The notes under the pieces: model-generated
The model's database searches: none
What the model saw: the letters and a program-made list of their open reading frames with translations, nothing else
What the model was told of the DNA's origin: nothing
Assembly: GCF_964340395.1 (NCBI RefSeq)
Contig: NC_135562.1
Coordinates: 1,521,001-1,585,000, forward strand
Origin: Glandiceps talaboti
Lineage: Eukaryota > Hemichordata > Enteropneusta > Spengelidae
Reading direction: 5' to 3'
DNA: 64,000 bases
Part shown: piece after piece, positions 1 through 11,753 of the stretch
Layout: each line of letters opens with the position of its first letter
How positions within the stretch are numbered: the first letter of the stretch is position 1
Program-made: the position numbers and the translations under genes

Positions 1-49
1 TAATAAATTACATAATCCAATCGTTTACACTCATGTATTACAATTGTCG

Positions 50-275
<226 letters not shown>

Positions 276-835
276 TCAAGGTTAGAACCCATTCAGGGTT
301 TGATTAAATTTACCACGCTGTAAGTAAGAAGAGTGTCGTTCAGTTTGACTCTACCAAACAACGCAGGTTTTCCCCAGGTACTCCGGGTTCCTTCTGCATT
401 AACACTGAATAAATGAGGGATGGCCCTCAGTGGACTTCTTGGGAGACAAGTGTTTATATACTTAAAGAACTCTTCAGCTTTACCCTGTTTATTTACAAAT
501 TACTTCCTGTGCGTAAACTTTTAACAATGTTTTGCCCCCAAAGATTTAGTAAAAAACACGAATTTCATCTACGTTGTTTCAGGTTGTTTATTTTCAAGTT
601 GAAAATCATAGCAAAGTTGTTATTATCAACAATCAAATATAAATACCTATTTATCATCTTTACGGTAACTGTAACTAAGAGTGACGTCAGCAGCGGATCG
701 ATCATTAGAATGAAACGATATGAGTTTATAATAATGCTGTTAGTAGGTGATTACAAATCTGGTTATAAACATCGAATATATAGTACCGTTGTAATTTTAA
801 TTGTATGAGTGTGTGAACTTTGTAGATGATTTTGT
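276..835. other. Unassigned intergenic sequence
   Basis: No repeat or gene signature was recognised. A 131-codon plus-strand reading frame at 413-808 exists, but its composition is that of random AT-rich DNA and it has no recognisable motif. Confidence 0.6.
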
Positions 836-837
836 AC

Positions 838-1306
838 AACTCGGCCAAAAGACACTTCAGATAGAGACTAAAACTTATGTTGATAAATTCGACAGAGACT
901 AAAACTTATGTTGATAAATGCATCACTTCAGATATAGACCAAAACCTATGCTGATAAAATGCAACAACTCGGCCAAAAGACACTTCAGATATAGACTAAA
1001 ACTTATGTTGATAAAATGCAACACTTCAGACAGAGACTAAAACTTATGTTGATAAAATGCAACACTTCAGATATAGACTAAATCTTATGTTGATAATTCG
1101 ACACTTCAGACAGAGACTAAAACTTATGTTGATAAAATGCAACACTTCAGATATAGACTAAATCTTATGTTGATAATTCGACACTTCAGACAGAGACTAA
1201 AACTTATGTTGATAAATTCGACACTTCAGATATAGACTAAAACTTATCTTGATAATTCAACACTTCAGACAGAGACTAAAACTTATGTTGATAAATTCAA
1301 CACTGA
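838..1306. repeat. 41-bp minisatellite, about 11 copies
   Basis: The unit begins CACTTCAGATATAGACTAAA and continues with CTTATGTTGATAAAATGCAA. Copies alternate between a 'GATATAGAC' and a 'GACAGAGAC' variant, so the higher-order period is about 82 bp. A few copies carry short deletions or an extra 'CTCGGCCAAAAGA' insertion. No conserved reading frame. Confidence 0.92.
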
Positions 1307-1733
1307 CTCAGACATTTGCAGCGAACACTATAAAATGGCAATCACTGTTAAGTAAATCGTGAAATAACAGAGGTTGACCTTTTGAACGGAATCGTAAAAA
1401 TATATCAGAGGATAAAAAATATCTTCCATTTTGTTTCAAAGGTTAATTGAGGTCATAGCGGTGGTTTTAAGGGATCTTACCTGTCTGATTTTTAACATAG
1501 TTTATTTATACAGTCTATAACGTGCAGTCACTGGTGTACATGTCGAAATTGCTATTTACAATACTGATAAACAGTGTGTTATGGTAGAACACAAAACACC
1601 TATTACTATAGAAATGGTATCGTTTATTGTGTATCGTACAAATTTAGAATGAACACCAGTGTAGTAAGTAAGTGATAATGAGATTTGATAGTACATTCTG
1701 AACTTTGCATTTACATGAAGATGCGTTTTACTT

Positions 1734-2087
1734 CTGTCACTACCAAACCAGAAAGACCATAGACTTTTTTAAGGGTGATGTAATGTCTGTGACATATCTC
1801 AATATTTTTGTTACGATTTACACAAACAAAGTACTAGCACACGCACATGAAATGGTACATTTTATCTGACTGTGAATATAAATAAACAGTTTCGTTCTTG
1901 TTTAATCCAACAGTGATGTTGATTTGTGTTCACAGTCACATAAAATGTATCATTTTAAGTTATTTCGTGCTATCAGTGTCTGTATTTTGTTTGATGTGAT
2001 GTATAACATAGATCCCTGTGTGAGATGTAAAATAAAATCACTGTGCCGCCTAATTGAAATCTGTAGCCATTCTGCTTTGGTGATACA
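1734..2087. mobile_element. MITE-like element, family A, copy 1
   Basis: The ends form an imperfect terminal inverted repeat: the left end has TCACTACCAAACCAGAAAG, and the right end read backwards has TCACCAAAGCAGAATGGC. The interior matches 22094-22400 over most of its length, sharing for example GATGTTGATTTG, TGCTATCAGTG and GCCGCCTAATT. No coding capacity, so a non-autonomous DNA transposon is the best reading. I cannot define the target-site duplication. Confidence 0.7.
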
Positions 2088-2287
2088 ACTCTTTCAATAA
2101 CGTCTATTTTTGAAGACGTTGACAGGGGCTATTTTATGATTTCATCAGTACATGACTGTATAAAATAGGACTTGACAGCTGAGTGGTCCTTATGAATATG
2201 GCCCGTAGAAAGGAAATTAGATAGGTGGACACTATGGCAAGAAATTGTACATGCATGGGAACACAGCAAAGAAGATAAACTTAAACA

Positions 2288-2395
2288 TACCTACCTACAT
2301 ACATACCTACCTACCTACCTACCTACCTACATACATACATACATACATACATACATACATACATACATACATACATACATACATACATACATACA

Positions 2396-2426
<31 letters not shown>

Positions 2427-2471
2427 CATACATACACACATACATACACACACATACACACACACATACAC

Positions 2472-2506
<35 letters not shown>

Positions 2507-2508
2507 CT
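2288..2508. repeat. (CCTA)n-(CATA)n-(CA)n microsatellite
   Basis: CCTA units give way to a long CATA block and then a CA-rich tail. One CATA unit is interrupted near 2397. Confidence 0.97.
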
Positions 2509-3360
2509 ATACAAGGTATGACCATTAAAATAAGAAACTGATATATCTCTTGTGAACTTATAACGCTAGCACGCCATTTATGTGTTTATTAGTCAAAGGC
2601 CATACATCTATATTAAAAAGGCTAATCACGGTCTGTGCGAGTTCCTTGAAAACCACCTCCTATGCTATTGACGACATGCAATATGTGTTATTTAGTAAAG
2701 GAACACGATATAGCAGCATGGTGGTCATTTTTCTATTCGCACCTTATTAGCTCACTATGCCTATCTCGCAAATTTAGTACATGGGCCACCTTCTGCCAAT
2801 GTCGTGCCTGCGAGACAAAATTGCTAATTTGCCTGTATAGTCATAGCTATCCATAGAGATGTTGTCAATAGGACCCCGATAGACTAACAGACAGTGAGAG
2901 TAATGATAGATGGAAGTTAAGATGAGTTAATGGGTTTACACCAAGGGAGTTTTGTTGAAATAAGCTTGATATAAAGGAACGAAAATTAATTTTGTTTTCT
3001 ATATCGCATAGTCGAGATCCCCAGCGAAAACTTGCATTACTGCTATTATCTTCAGATCAGCTATATTCATAGCTACAGAGAGACCATATAATAGATAATT
3101 CTATAGGCCATCTTTCGTATGCATACTTTATCATTAACTGTTGTTGGTGATTCATGTGTTGACAATGTAGTGATAACAATTACACATAAAAATCTATTCT
3201 TTAATACGTTCATTTAGTTGGTAAATCATAGTAATGGTTACCCTGACAACAGATAGTGTGACAAAGTCTGTTAACCTGAACATGCCAAATAATTTCTTTT
3301 CGTGAAATATAAGAACTACTATTTTTTATATTTCCATTTTAAAATGGCTAATTCTCTATG
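2509..3360. other. Unassigned intergenic sequence
   Basis: AT-rich, with no recognisable exon, RNA or repeat. Short reading frames here show no family motif. Confidence 0.55.
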
Positions 3361-3364
3361 TGTG

Positions 3365-3595
3365 TCTGCCTCTGTCTGTCTGTCGTTCTGTTTGTTTGTT
3401 TGTTTGTTTGTTTGTTTATTTGTTTGTTTGTTTGTTTGTTTGTTTGTTTGTTTGTTTGTTTGTTTGTTTGTTTGTCTTTCTGTCTTACTTTCCGTCTGTC
3501 TGTCTGTCTGTCTGTCTGTCTGGCTATCTCTCTCTTTCTCCCTCCTCTGTCTGTCTGTCTGTCTGTCTGTGTGTCTGTCTCTCTCTGTCTGTCTG

Positions 3596-3675
<80 letters not shown>

Positions 3676-3716
3676 CCGTTCTTTCTGTCTGTCTTTCTGT
3701 CTCTCTATTTCTCTCT
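3365..3716. repeat. (TTTG)n-(TCTG)n-(CT)n microsatellite
   Basis: A TTTG block is followed by TCTG-rich and then pure CT dinucleotide sequence, with scattered substitutions. One strand is purely pyrimidine over about 80 bp at 3590-3672. Confidence 0.97.
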
Positions 3717-4088
3717 TTTAATAAGGTATATGCTGTAAATGAAGATTGATTAATCAAACGTTATACACGAATTTCTTCTGTGCCATAGGTATGACGATAG
3801 TTACCTTCTTTAATCTCATTGTAGCAGTTGGGTGTGCAGTTGCTCCATGAGTCCAGTGCAGCCATTTCCGATCATAAAACATATATTGTGGGACCTTTGA
3901 CAGCCATACAAACCATAACTCCAAATAAGAGCAGAATACTTTGACTACTTGCTCGTCTTTACCTGTCGTAAGAGGGTGGTATTGTCAGTGCTGTTTCAGA
4001 GCATGATTGATATAAACAACCTTTAGGTACTGGTAAGTTGATCTAATAGTAGATATCTCCATGTTTTCTATGGATGGATGTATAGTAT

Positions 4089-4214
4089 ACCCCCCCCCAT
4101 GCATGCATATATGTTTGTTTGTTTGTTTGTTTGTTTGTTTGTGTGTTCGTTCGTTCGTGTTTGTTTGTTTGTTTGTTTGTTTGTTTGTTTGTTTGTTTGT
4201 TTGTTTGTTTGTAG
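4089..4214. repeat. Poly-C run and (TTTG)n microsatellite
   Basis: A run of C at 4089-4098 is followed by (TTTG)n from about 4110, interrupted by a short TTCG block near 4146-4158. Confidence 0.95.
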
Positions 4215-4793
4215 TTCCTTGACGGCAGTGGTAAGAGACAAGCGGTTTAACCAATAGGCCATCGACAACCCTAAATAGGTTCTAACCTTTATTGAAACCA
4301 TGCAACAGGGAGGCAATGTTTAAATTATTTTCATTGAAATATTTGTACAGGGGAGGGTCATATTTAAGAGAAAGGAAATTTAGGGAGGATCACTTTTTAG
4401 CACATGGGACTAGGGTGAGGATTTTTTGCCACTAAAGGCTCCCTTAGTTTGTGTATATCTGAGTGAGGTGAAAGCTAGCTTTCCACTGTAATATTTTTAC
4501 GTGTGATTCGTTTTCATGAATCAAGATTCTCAGCTGTTAACTATTGCATTTATACAACTTAAGCTATTGTGAAATAAGATATGTTATCCAAACTTCTTCT
4601 TTTTCAGAGGAATGTGTTTTTACGAGAACGTGGGACAGTTTTCTCGCCCTTACTAATGAGAAGCAAAACAACAGTCTCAAAACAGTCATAAAGATTGGAG
4701 CGCGGAAAATCAAGATTTTGAAGCTAATATCTAATATTTATGTCACGGAATGCTTTGACGGAAAGTCAAGGGAGGTAAACTTACTGATAGTCT

Positions 4794-4945
4794 AGCTGCT
4801 AGACCTCGGATGTTCTTCCGATACAATACGACACACGACCGAATATCGCTATCGAGGATGGAACATCCGAGTTCGGGCACGCCCACACTGCGAACATCGT
4901 TCGCTTATCGTATCGGGAGAAAGCCTGAACGTCTAGCAGCAAGAC
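4794..4945. mobile_element. Small inverted-repeat (MITE-like) element
   Basis: The ends are CTGCTAGAC and its complement GTCTAGCAG. Inside them, CCGATACAATACGA faces CTTATCGTATCGGG, and TCGGATGTTC faces GAACATCCGA. The element is about 150 bp, more GC-rich than its surroundings, and has no credible coding region. Confidence 0.55.
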
Positions 4946-5555
4946 TAACCTACTGACTGATTTCATCACACATTCTGTACATTTTCGGAAAAGAGCGCCA
5001 CCAACGTTAGTAGCCGTTGTCCTGCAGCTTTGGAAACAAATCAGTGTGCCAAGCAATACTAGAATTTATGCCAACAACAATTTTGATTACACAGTGGCCA
5101 ATAAATGCAACAAATGATTTCTTCATTCTTGTTGGGATTGAGATAATATTCAAAAATCAAGCACTATACCAGTATAAAATGTACTTTTCTGAGAATCAAT
5201 TCATTTAAAACAAGTTTTTATCTTGAGAATGACAAATTGATTAAAACACAAATGACCAGTTCAACCACCAGTTAAAAATTACTGTCAACATATATCCAGT
5301 GGTGAATTTAATGAAAATGAAAGCTAATTCTAACTGTAACCTAAAATACAACTAGCCACTCTTAAATACTATACCCTTAGTATTAAATGTTTGCATATCT
5401 TATATGAGAAATAGTGCACATGACACATACATATGTGGAAACGCGGATGAGGGAGGGTACGGGAGGGGTATCCCCCTCCTGCTATACAATACTTTGACAA
5501 ATTACAGTTGTTCAGGAACCATTTACCGCATAAAATGACACTTATTTTGTCATTT
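4946..5555. other. Unassigned intergenic sequence
   Basis: Nothing recognised beyond low-complexity AT-rich DNA. Confidence 0.5.
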
Positions 5556-5665
5556 TCCAACTTGACCCCCCCCCCCCCACTTCAGGTGGTATTTTCCAAA
5601 ATGACCCCCTACGTCAAGTGGTATTTTACAAAATGACCCCCTCCCCCCAGTCGGTTGAAAATGCC
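5556..5665. repeat. Short tandem repeat with C-runs
   Basis: Two to three degenerate units of roughly 40 bp, each with GTGGTATTTT(C/A)CAAAATGA followed by a run of C (14 C in the first). Not in a reading frame with any gene. Confidence 0.7.
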
Positions 5666-6620
5666 CGGCCTCTTGAATCAATGAAAGGATGAAGAAGTTA
5701 CTTTGTTGACTGACTCGTACTTGTTGTTGCAAGTCCTTCTATAGGAATACCATTGATTCGGAATTCAGTGATAGTTGGATACGTCAACTATGTGTACTAT
5801 TTATTTATGGATTCGATAGACTAGTTCTTTATACAAATAAAATAGCAAGTTTCGTTTCGTGACTTGTTTATTAAAATAAACCTGGGAGCTAAAGCTTGTT
5901 TGCGAAGTAGGCAAATAGCTTTGGACAAAACAAAATGAGACACATTGTTTTCCTTCTCTAAAAGGCTCGGATGTACATTATTCAAAAAGATTCCGATCAG
6001 GTTGAGTGCTGTTTAGTTTTATCAGCAAAACTGTATTCACGTTGTGTCGACCTCGGAATGTAGAGGTTGTGCGTGGGCAGTGACCCCTTACCTTTTATAC
6101 TCTGGAACCACCGTCTCGGGTCACCCATCGAGTACATGTATCACCCACATGTATCACCCATGAGTCAACATAGTGACGAGTAGCAAGGAATACTTCTTCA
6201 CCAAAGAACTCACAGCATTCAGAATGGACTGAAAGCAACGTTAACGTAGGTATCTGATTTCATGTCACGACAACATGACACATGTCATTCAAACATGTCA
6301 CGTCAATTTTCAAATTATTAACTGAAATGATGATATGGTTGTATCAGATTGTTTGTTTGTTCGTTCGTTTGTTTGTTTGTTTGTTGCCTTTGAAGTATCA
6401 CGTCCCCTTCGTGTCAACACCCGGCAATATATCTAGGAAATATAAATGAGTGTCTTTACTTGTTTGTATAGTGACTTAATTCGTCTGCTGTTGACATCCT
6501 GGATACAGATTCTTCTATTACTCAAGGTCTACATGTATATGTTTATACATTGTATATTGTACATTCAGTTTGACCAAAACAGGCATGCGCATTACCAGTT
6601 AGTTGGTTTATTTCAGTAAA
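5666..6620. other. Unassigned intergenic sequence
   Basis: No exon recognised. A short TTTG tract lies at 6348-6384. Confidence 0.5.
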
Positions 6621-6626
6621 AGGTCG

Positions 6627-7036
6627 ACAGCATATATACAAATCCAAGTGAATCCAATTCCAACAATCGCCAGTGAAGATCGAGACCACAGATATACAAA
6701 TCCAAGTGAACCCAATTCCAACAATCGCCAGTGAAGGTCGAGACCACAGATATACAAATCCAAGTGAACCCAATTCCAACAATCGCCAGTGAAGATCGAG
6801 ACCACAGATATACAAATCCAAGTGAACCCAATTCCAACAATCGCCAGTGAAGATCGAGACCACAGATATACAAATCCAAGTGAACCCAATTCCAACAATC
6901 GCCAGAGTGAAGATCGAGACCACAGATATACAAATCCAAGTGAACCCAATTCCAACAATCGCCAGTGAGGGTCGAGACCACAGATATACAAATCCAAGTG
7001 AACCCAATTCCAACAATCGCCAGTGAAGGTCGAGAC
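6627..7036. repeat. 58-bp minisatellite, about 7 copies
   Basis: The unit includes GTGAAGATCGAGACCACAGA, then ATATACAAATCCAAGTGAAC and CCAATTCCAACAATCGCCA. Copies are nearly identical; one has a 2-bp insertion near 6905. The unit has no stop codon in any minus-strand frame, and 58 is not a multiple of 3, so all three minus frames stay open through the array (frames of 142-176 codons). These are by-products of the repeat and I do not call a gene. Confidence 0.95.
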
Positions 7037-7918
7037 AGCAAATAGAAGTGAAAGCATAAATCACTACAACCATATACCCTTCGTCACGAACGCGAGAACG
7101 CCCTTCCGATCCACTGAACGCTTAACATTTACATAATAATAACTAGTAACCGAAGAGCAAGTGCACGTTAAACCAAAGAGTTCTCACAGAGAGACAGAAA
7201 ATCATCAGATCCCGAAACTAATTTCAAGTTCAGACAATCATCGCTGGAGTAGGTTCCATCTTAAACACATTAGGTAGGTAAACACGGTGTTTTTCTTTTC
7301 CTTTTCGATTATGATAATGGATAGAATCAACTAACGATCTAGGAAAACCGTCGTACAGTCTCGGGTACAATAGTAAACAGACACACATTCCTTCCTACGG
7401 CCTCCATGCACAGTGCAAGGGGTCATCTCGTATTTATTTGACACAAAATTACATACAATGTTGTGCTGAACCCGAAGCGTCAATTAACTTATCTTTTAGC
7501 CAACAATTTTCCATGGATCAGTTGTGGCCAGGTGTATTACCTCCTCGTATAGAGACGGGACGATATACAGGTGTATCAATAACTGAAAGATTGTGTACCT
7601 TTTGTAATGATCATAGTACCGACAATAGTACCAACGTAGATTCTATAACGACCGTCGGAATCACACTTTAATTTTGAAGATGACTACTCTGATTTGTCAA
7701 ACATAATGTAAAACGTAGATTGAGATTTAGTTTACAGCAATCTTGAACAGAAACTGTGCACCATAAGCCAAAATTAAGAAGCTACAGATATTTCAAAACC
7801 AGTTGAAGCGTCGGTGTCCTTGAATGTTCATTTTGATCTGGCTGGGAGGCTACGGATTGAAACTTTTTGTGTAGAAATGTGTCATACTTTAACACACGTC
7901 ACTATAATATATACTATT
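7037..7918. other. Unassigned intergenic sequence
   Basis: No supported feature. A 77-codon frame at 7438-7671 lacks any family motif or splice context. Confidence 0.5.
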
Positions 7919-7922
7919 GTAT

Positions 7923-8002
7923 TACTAGTAGTACTACTACTACAACTACCACCAACTCCACCACCACCATCACTACTACTACACCACTATTACTATTATA
8001 TA
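7923..8002. repeat. Imperfect trinucleotide (ACT/ACC)n tract
   Basis: Mixed TAC/ACC/ATC triplets with frequent interruptions. Confidence 0.85.
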
Positions 8003-8754
8003 ACTGCAATAATTGTAGCGTTTGTCGTGATTTTGAGGGTTTTTTATAATGTGCTTTTTTCATTCCAATGTTTAGCTGGATTCATGATTGTACCAACGGT
8101 TATTGTCACCTGACTTGAGACTTTGATAGAGTATTATGTCTCGAACAAAAGCCAGTGTATCAGTGTCGCACCCAAACTTGTAGGACTCTATTTCCGGTTA
8201 TCATTCACGAACAATGTTCGTAAAGCCCCTAATATATAAAAGACATTGGTACTATTATCGATAAATTCTTTCAGTTTTTGATTCGCCTGTGTGTCGTCCA
8301 GTCTCTAGCTTTTTCAAAATTAGGTAGTTGAAGACTTTCACATGACATATAGACGAGGTTGAATACTTTGTTCTTGATCCCATGAACATTAGACTTGCTC
8401 TCAGCCCATTGACCTAAGCTTGCTGAAGTGTCATTATTGTATATCAACTGTAACCAAGTAGGATATGCATAGCTGTGATATCAGAAAATATCCCACTTCC
8501 ATGTATACATATAATTTAAGTTATCCTAACTGCTTTTCGATTTTTGAACTTTCCGTTAGTCACCAAAATTACAAACAATCTTTAGATCTGGTAGTATTGC
8601 CGCGGCATCCCTACACAGAACCTGATTGGCTGATACACAAGTAGATATAGTCAAATCGCAATCATACTTAGGTATCACCAATCACCATGGGAAGTTTTAT
8701 GGGGAAACAGGTTCTATTCTAATTAGAATTTTTTTCTTACATGTCATATGTGGC

Positions 8755-8771
8755 GGGGCGGGGCTTAAATA
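8755..8771 (+). promoter_or_regulatory. Candidate core promoter of the cyclase-family gene
   Basis: A GC-box (GGGGCGGGGC, 8755-8764) directly abuts a TATA-like TTAAATA (8765-8771). It is a conspicuous GC-rich island in AT-rich DNA about 590 bp upstream of the cyclase start codon. If functional, transcription would start around 8795-8805. Inferred from motif and position only. Confidence 0.4.
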
Positions 8772-8796
8772 CCACCAGCTCTAATGATGAGTCGGA

Positions 8797-8894
8797 CTGT
8801 TGGTAGGCTTGGAGACGACCGACAATTCAAAAAATCAAAATGGCAGATAGGATAGCTGAAACATTGTAGTTGGTTTAGTATTTCAGGACTTCAG
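8797..8894 (+). other. Possible non-coding first exon of the cyclase-family gene
   Basis: The coding exon at 9359 is preceded by a good 3' splice site (pyrimidines then ACAG ending 9343), so a 5' UTR exon should lie upstream. The stretch after the promoter candidate ends with CAG|GTAGAT (donor GT at 8895-8896). A 9-codon upstream frame, ATG to TAG at 8840-8869, would lie in this leader. The left boundary is a guess from TATA spacing. Confidence 0.3.
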
Positions 8895-9358
8895 GTAGAT
8901 CAAGTTCAGATTGGAATGCAATCTTTTGGACCTGAGCATATTCCTTGCTCTCTTGAATATTTTAAAAGCAAAGGAAAGAAACGAAAACTTGTGAAACTTA
9001 AAACAATTAACTGTTAATGGTCTATTCTGTAGTCTTATATTTTCTTCCTCCAGCTCAATTCATCATAGACCTCTCCTCACCATGATTGATTTTGACATCA
9101 CAGTAACAGGTTATCATCCCAGTCCTTGTAGAGGGAATAACTCCCATAGTCGACCATACGTGGAGGGTCTACAAGAAGGGGATGTTAATATATATTTTCC
9201 GTTATGCAACTTGGACAGTTTGCAAATTGGCGACATTTAACAAAATTGAAAGTAATTCGATGATCACCATAACAAGGTCATTGGGCTTTCGATAACATAA
9301 TAGTAAGTATGTTTCACGTACACGAGTTTTCTCTTTCTTACAGATTTCCCGAGCAACA

Positions 9359-9610
9359 ATGAAAACGCCATCTCTTCTGCTGGTAGTTTCCACCTTTGCT
9401 TACGTGGCATTGGCAGATGACAAGTCGCAATATCTTGACATGACTTACAGTTTTAATAACAAGACTCATCATTGGCCATCTTATCAAGATTTTGAGCTCA
9501 AAATACTTGCACGTGGTACTGAAGCTTTTGGAATTTATGTAGAAAGTAATAGTTTCTGTATGGCAGAGCACACTGGTACACATATGGACTCGCCTGCACA
9601 TTTCAGTGAG
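9359..9610 (+). CDS. Cyclase-family gene, coding exon 1
   Basis: ATG at 9359; 84 codons, ending in phase 0 at GAG|GTAAGG. It encodes the signal peptide and the [12 protein letters not shown] metal site. An acceptor (CTTACAG, ending 9343) lies 15 bp before the ATG, so the exon begins in 5' UTR at 9344. Confidence 0.92.
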
Positions 9611-11721
9611 GTAAGGCATTTCAACATCAATGTTAATTCTGTGCATAATTATCGACAATTGTTGGCAGATATCTGTACCAGTGTCCATTTCTCTACAAAA
9701 GAATATAGGGTGATAGCCAAGACAACATAGGAGTCTGGGGTTGAATCATTGGTCATTGTGTATATTAATAAGTTCTGTCGTGTTAGTCTGGTCTAAAGGT
9801 ATACGAAGTTAATTGATTATTAATATCTGCTGAAATACAAGTAAATAATAATCAAAATTACGTTTACAGGGGAAATGGCGTGTCCATCAGGTGCCACTAG
9901 ATGCATTGATTGGGCCAGCAGTACGAATTGATATCAAATCTAAGGCTGATGCTAATCCGGATGCGGAAATGGAAGATTCTGATATCGAGGCCTGGGAGGA
10001 GGCTAATGGTAGAATCCCCGATGATACAATCGTGATGGTATATAGTGGATGGGGCAGTCGATGGGGTGACGAGGTTTGTAATATATTTCTTCCTGTGAAG
10101 TCCAGTAGTTTAGTAGTTTGTAATACATCTCCTCCTGTGAGGTCCATTGGCTGAGTAGTTTGTAATATATACATGTATTTCCTCCTGTGCGATTAGTGGC
10201 TAAGTAGTTTGTAATGTATATCCTCCTGTGAGATCCAGTAGTTTTGTAATTTGTAATAAATTTCGTCCTGGTGAGGTCCATTGGCTGAGTAGTTTGTAAT
10301 ATATTTCCTCTTGTGGGGTCCAGTGGCTTAGTAGTCTGTAATATATTTCCTCCTATGAGGTCCAGAGGCTGAGTAGTTGTAATATATTTCCTCCTGTGAG
10401 GTCAAGTGGTTTAGTAGTTTGTAATATATTTCCTCCTATGAGGTCCAGTGACTGAGTAATTTGTAATATATTTCCTCTTGTGCGATCCAGTGGCTGAGTT
10501 GTTTGTATGTATTTCCTCCTGTGGTGTACAGTAGTTTAGTAGTTTGTAATATATTTCCTTCTATGAGATCCAGTGATTTACTACTTTGTTATATGTTTAC
10601 TCCTTCAAAGGTTAGTCACAATGTTCCCCTTTCCAATGTTGTGGTTATGGTATATTTTCTGCCACAATGTCTTTTTGGTGAAGTTTTTAATATCTTTTTT
10701 TCCTTAAAGAGGCCATATGAGGATTAGGTATTTTATTTGGATTTTTATAATTTGTAAAACAATTTTATCATGACTTGCTACTTGAAAAATCAATGTGAAA
10801 CAACACTGGCCAAGTCTGTGTTTGTAACTCAAATTGTAAAAAGGTAAAACATGTATAAAAAGTTTGTTATGTACGTACAATAACAAAGATTTTATTTATT
10901 TATTAATCTTTTGCAATTTATTGAGTTACAAACATAGACTTGGTCTATGTTTTTTCACATTGATTTTTCAACTAGGAAGCCATGATAAAATTATTTAATA
11001 AATTAAAAAATCCAAAATAAATACCCAGTCCTCATCCATATGGCCACTCTAAAGTGTTGTCATTGACGACGTTCATATTAGCCTTACTTTATCTTTAAAA
11101 TACAAATTAAATATTAGTCCTTTTCGCTCCACTGATAAGATAACTCTTATGATAACCTGGGACTGAAACCCAGGCCTTTAACATCAAACCAAGCGGTATG
11201 ATTTTAAGACATACTAATGCAAAATCATTATTTCAGCTGTTCATATGTGTCTGTATAAATTTTATCACAACTAATTTACATGTCGTTAAGATATTGTTTC
11301 ATGTCATGGATCATTACAGCTTCAGTACTTGGGTACAGATACAGGAAACACATCAGCGCTCCATTTTCCTGGTATTGGTGTAAGTGCAGCCCAGGTCTTG
11401 ATAGATAGAAAGGTACATATTTATATCTCTAATAATCATTTCATTGTCAAGCTCATTTTGTTACATTTTTCTTTACTGGAATACACGTGTGCGTGCACAA
11501 AGACACACTCACATGAGCTTGTTTACCACGTTGTGTGTGCACGCACGCGCGCACGCGTGCGTGTGTGCGTGCGTGCGTGTGTATGTGTGTGTGCGTGTGT
11601 GCGAGCGTGCGTGTGTGTGTGTGTGTGCGTGTGTATGTGCGTGCGTGTGTGTGTGCGTGTGTGTGTGTGCGTGCGTGCGTGTGTGTGCGAGTATGTGTGT
11701 GTGCGTGCGTGTGTGCGTGTG

Positions 11722-11753
<32 letters not shown>

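Noticed and set aside
413-808. 131-codon plus-strand frame
   Set aside because: No motif, no splice context, composition of background DNA.
6543-7073. Minus-strand frames of 142-176 codons with repeated peptide blocks
   Set aside because: Produced by the stop-free 58-bp tandem repeat; all three frames are open equally.
9611-9730. Continuation of the cyclase exon 1 frame to a stop at 9730
   Set aside because: It begins with a consensus donor (GAG|GTAAGG), and the family homology resumes only at 9870.
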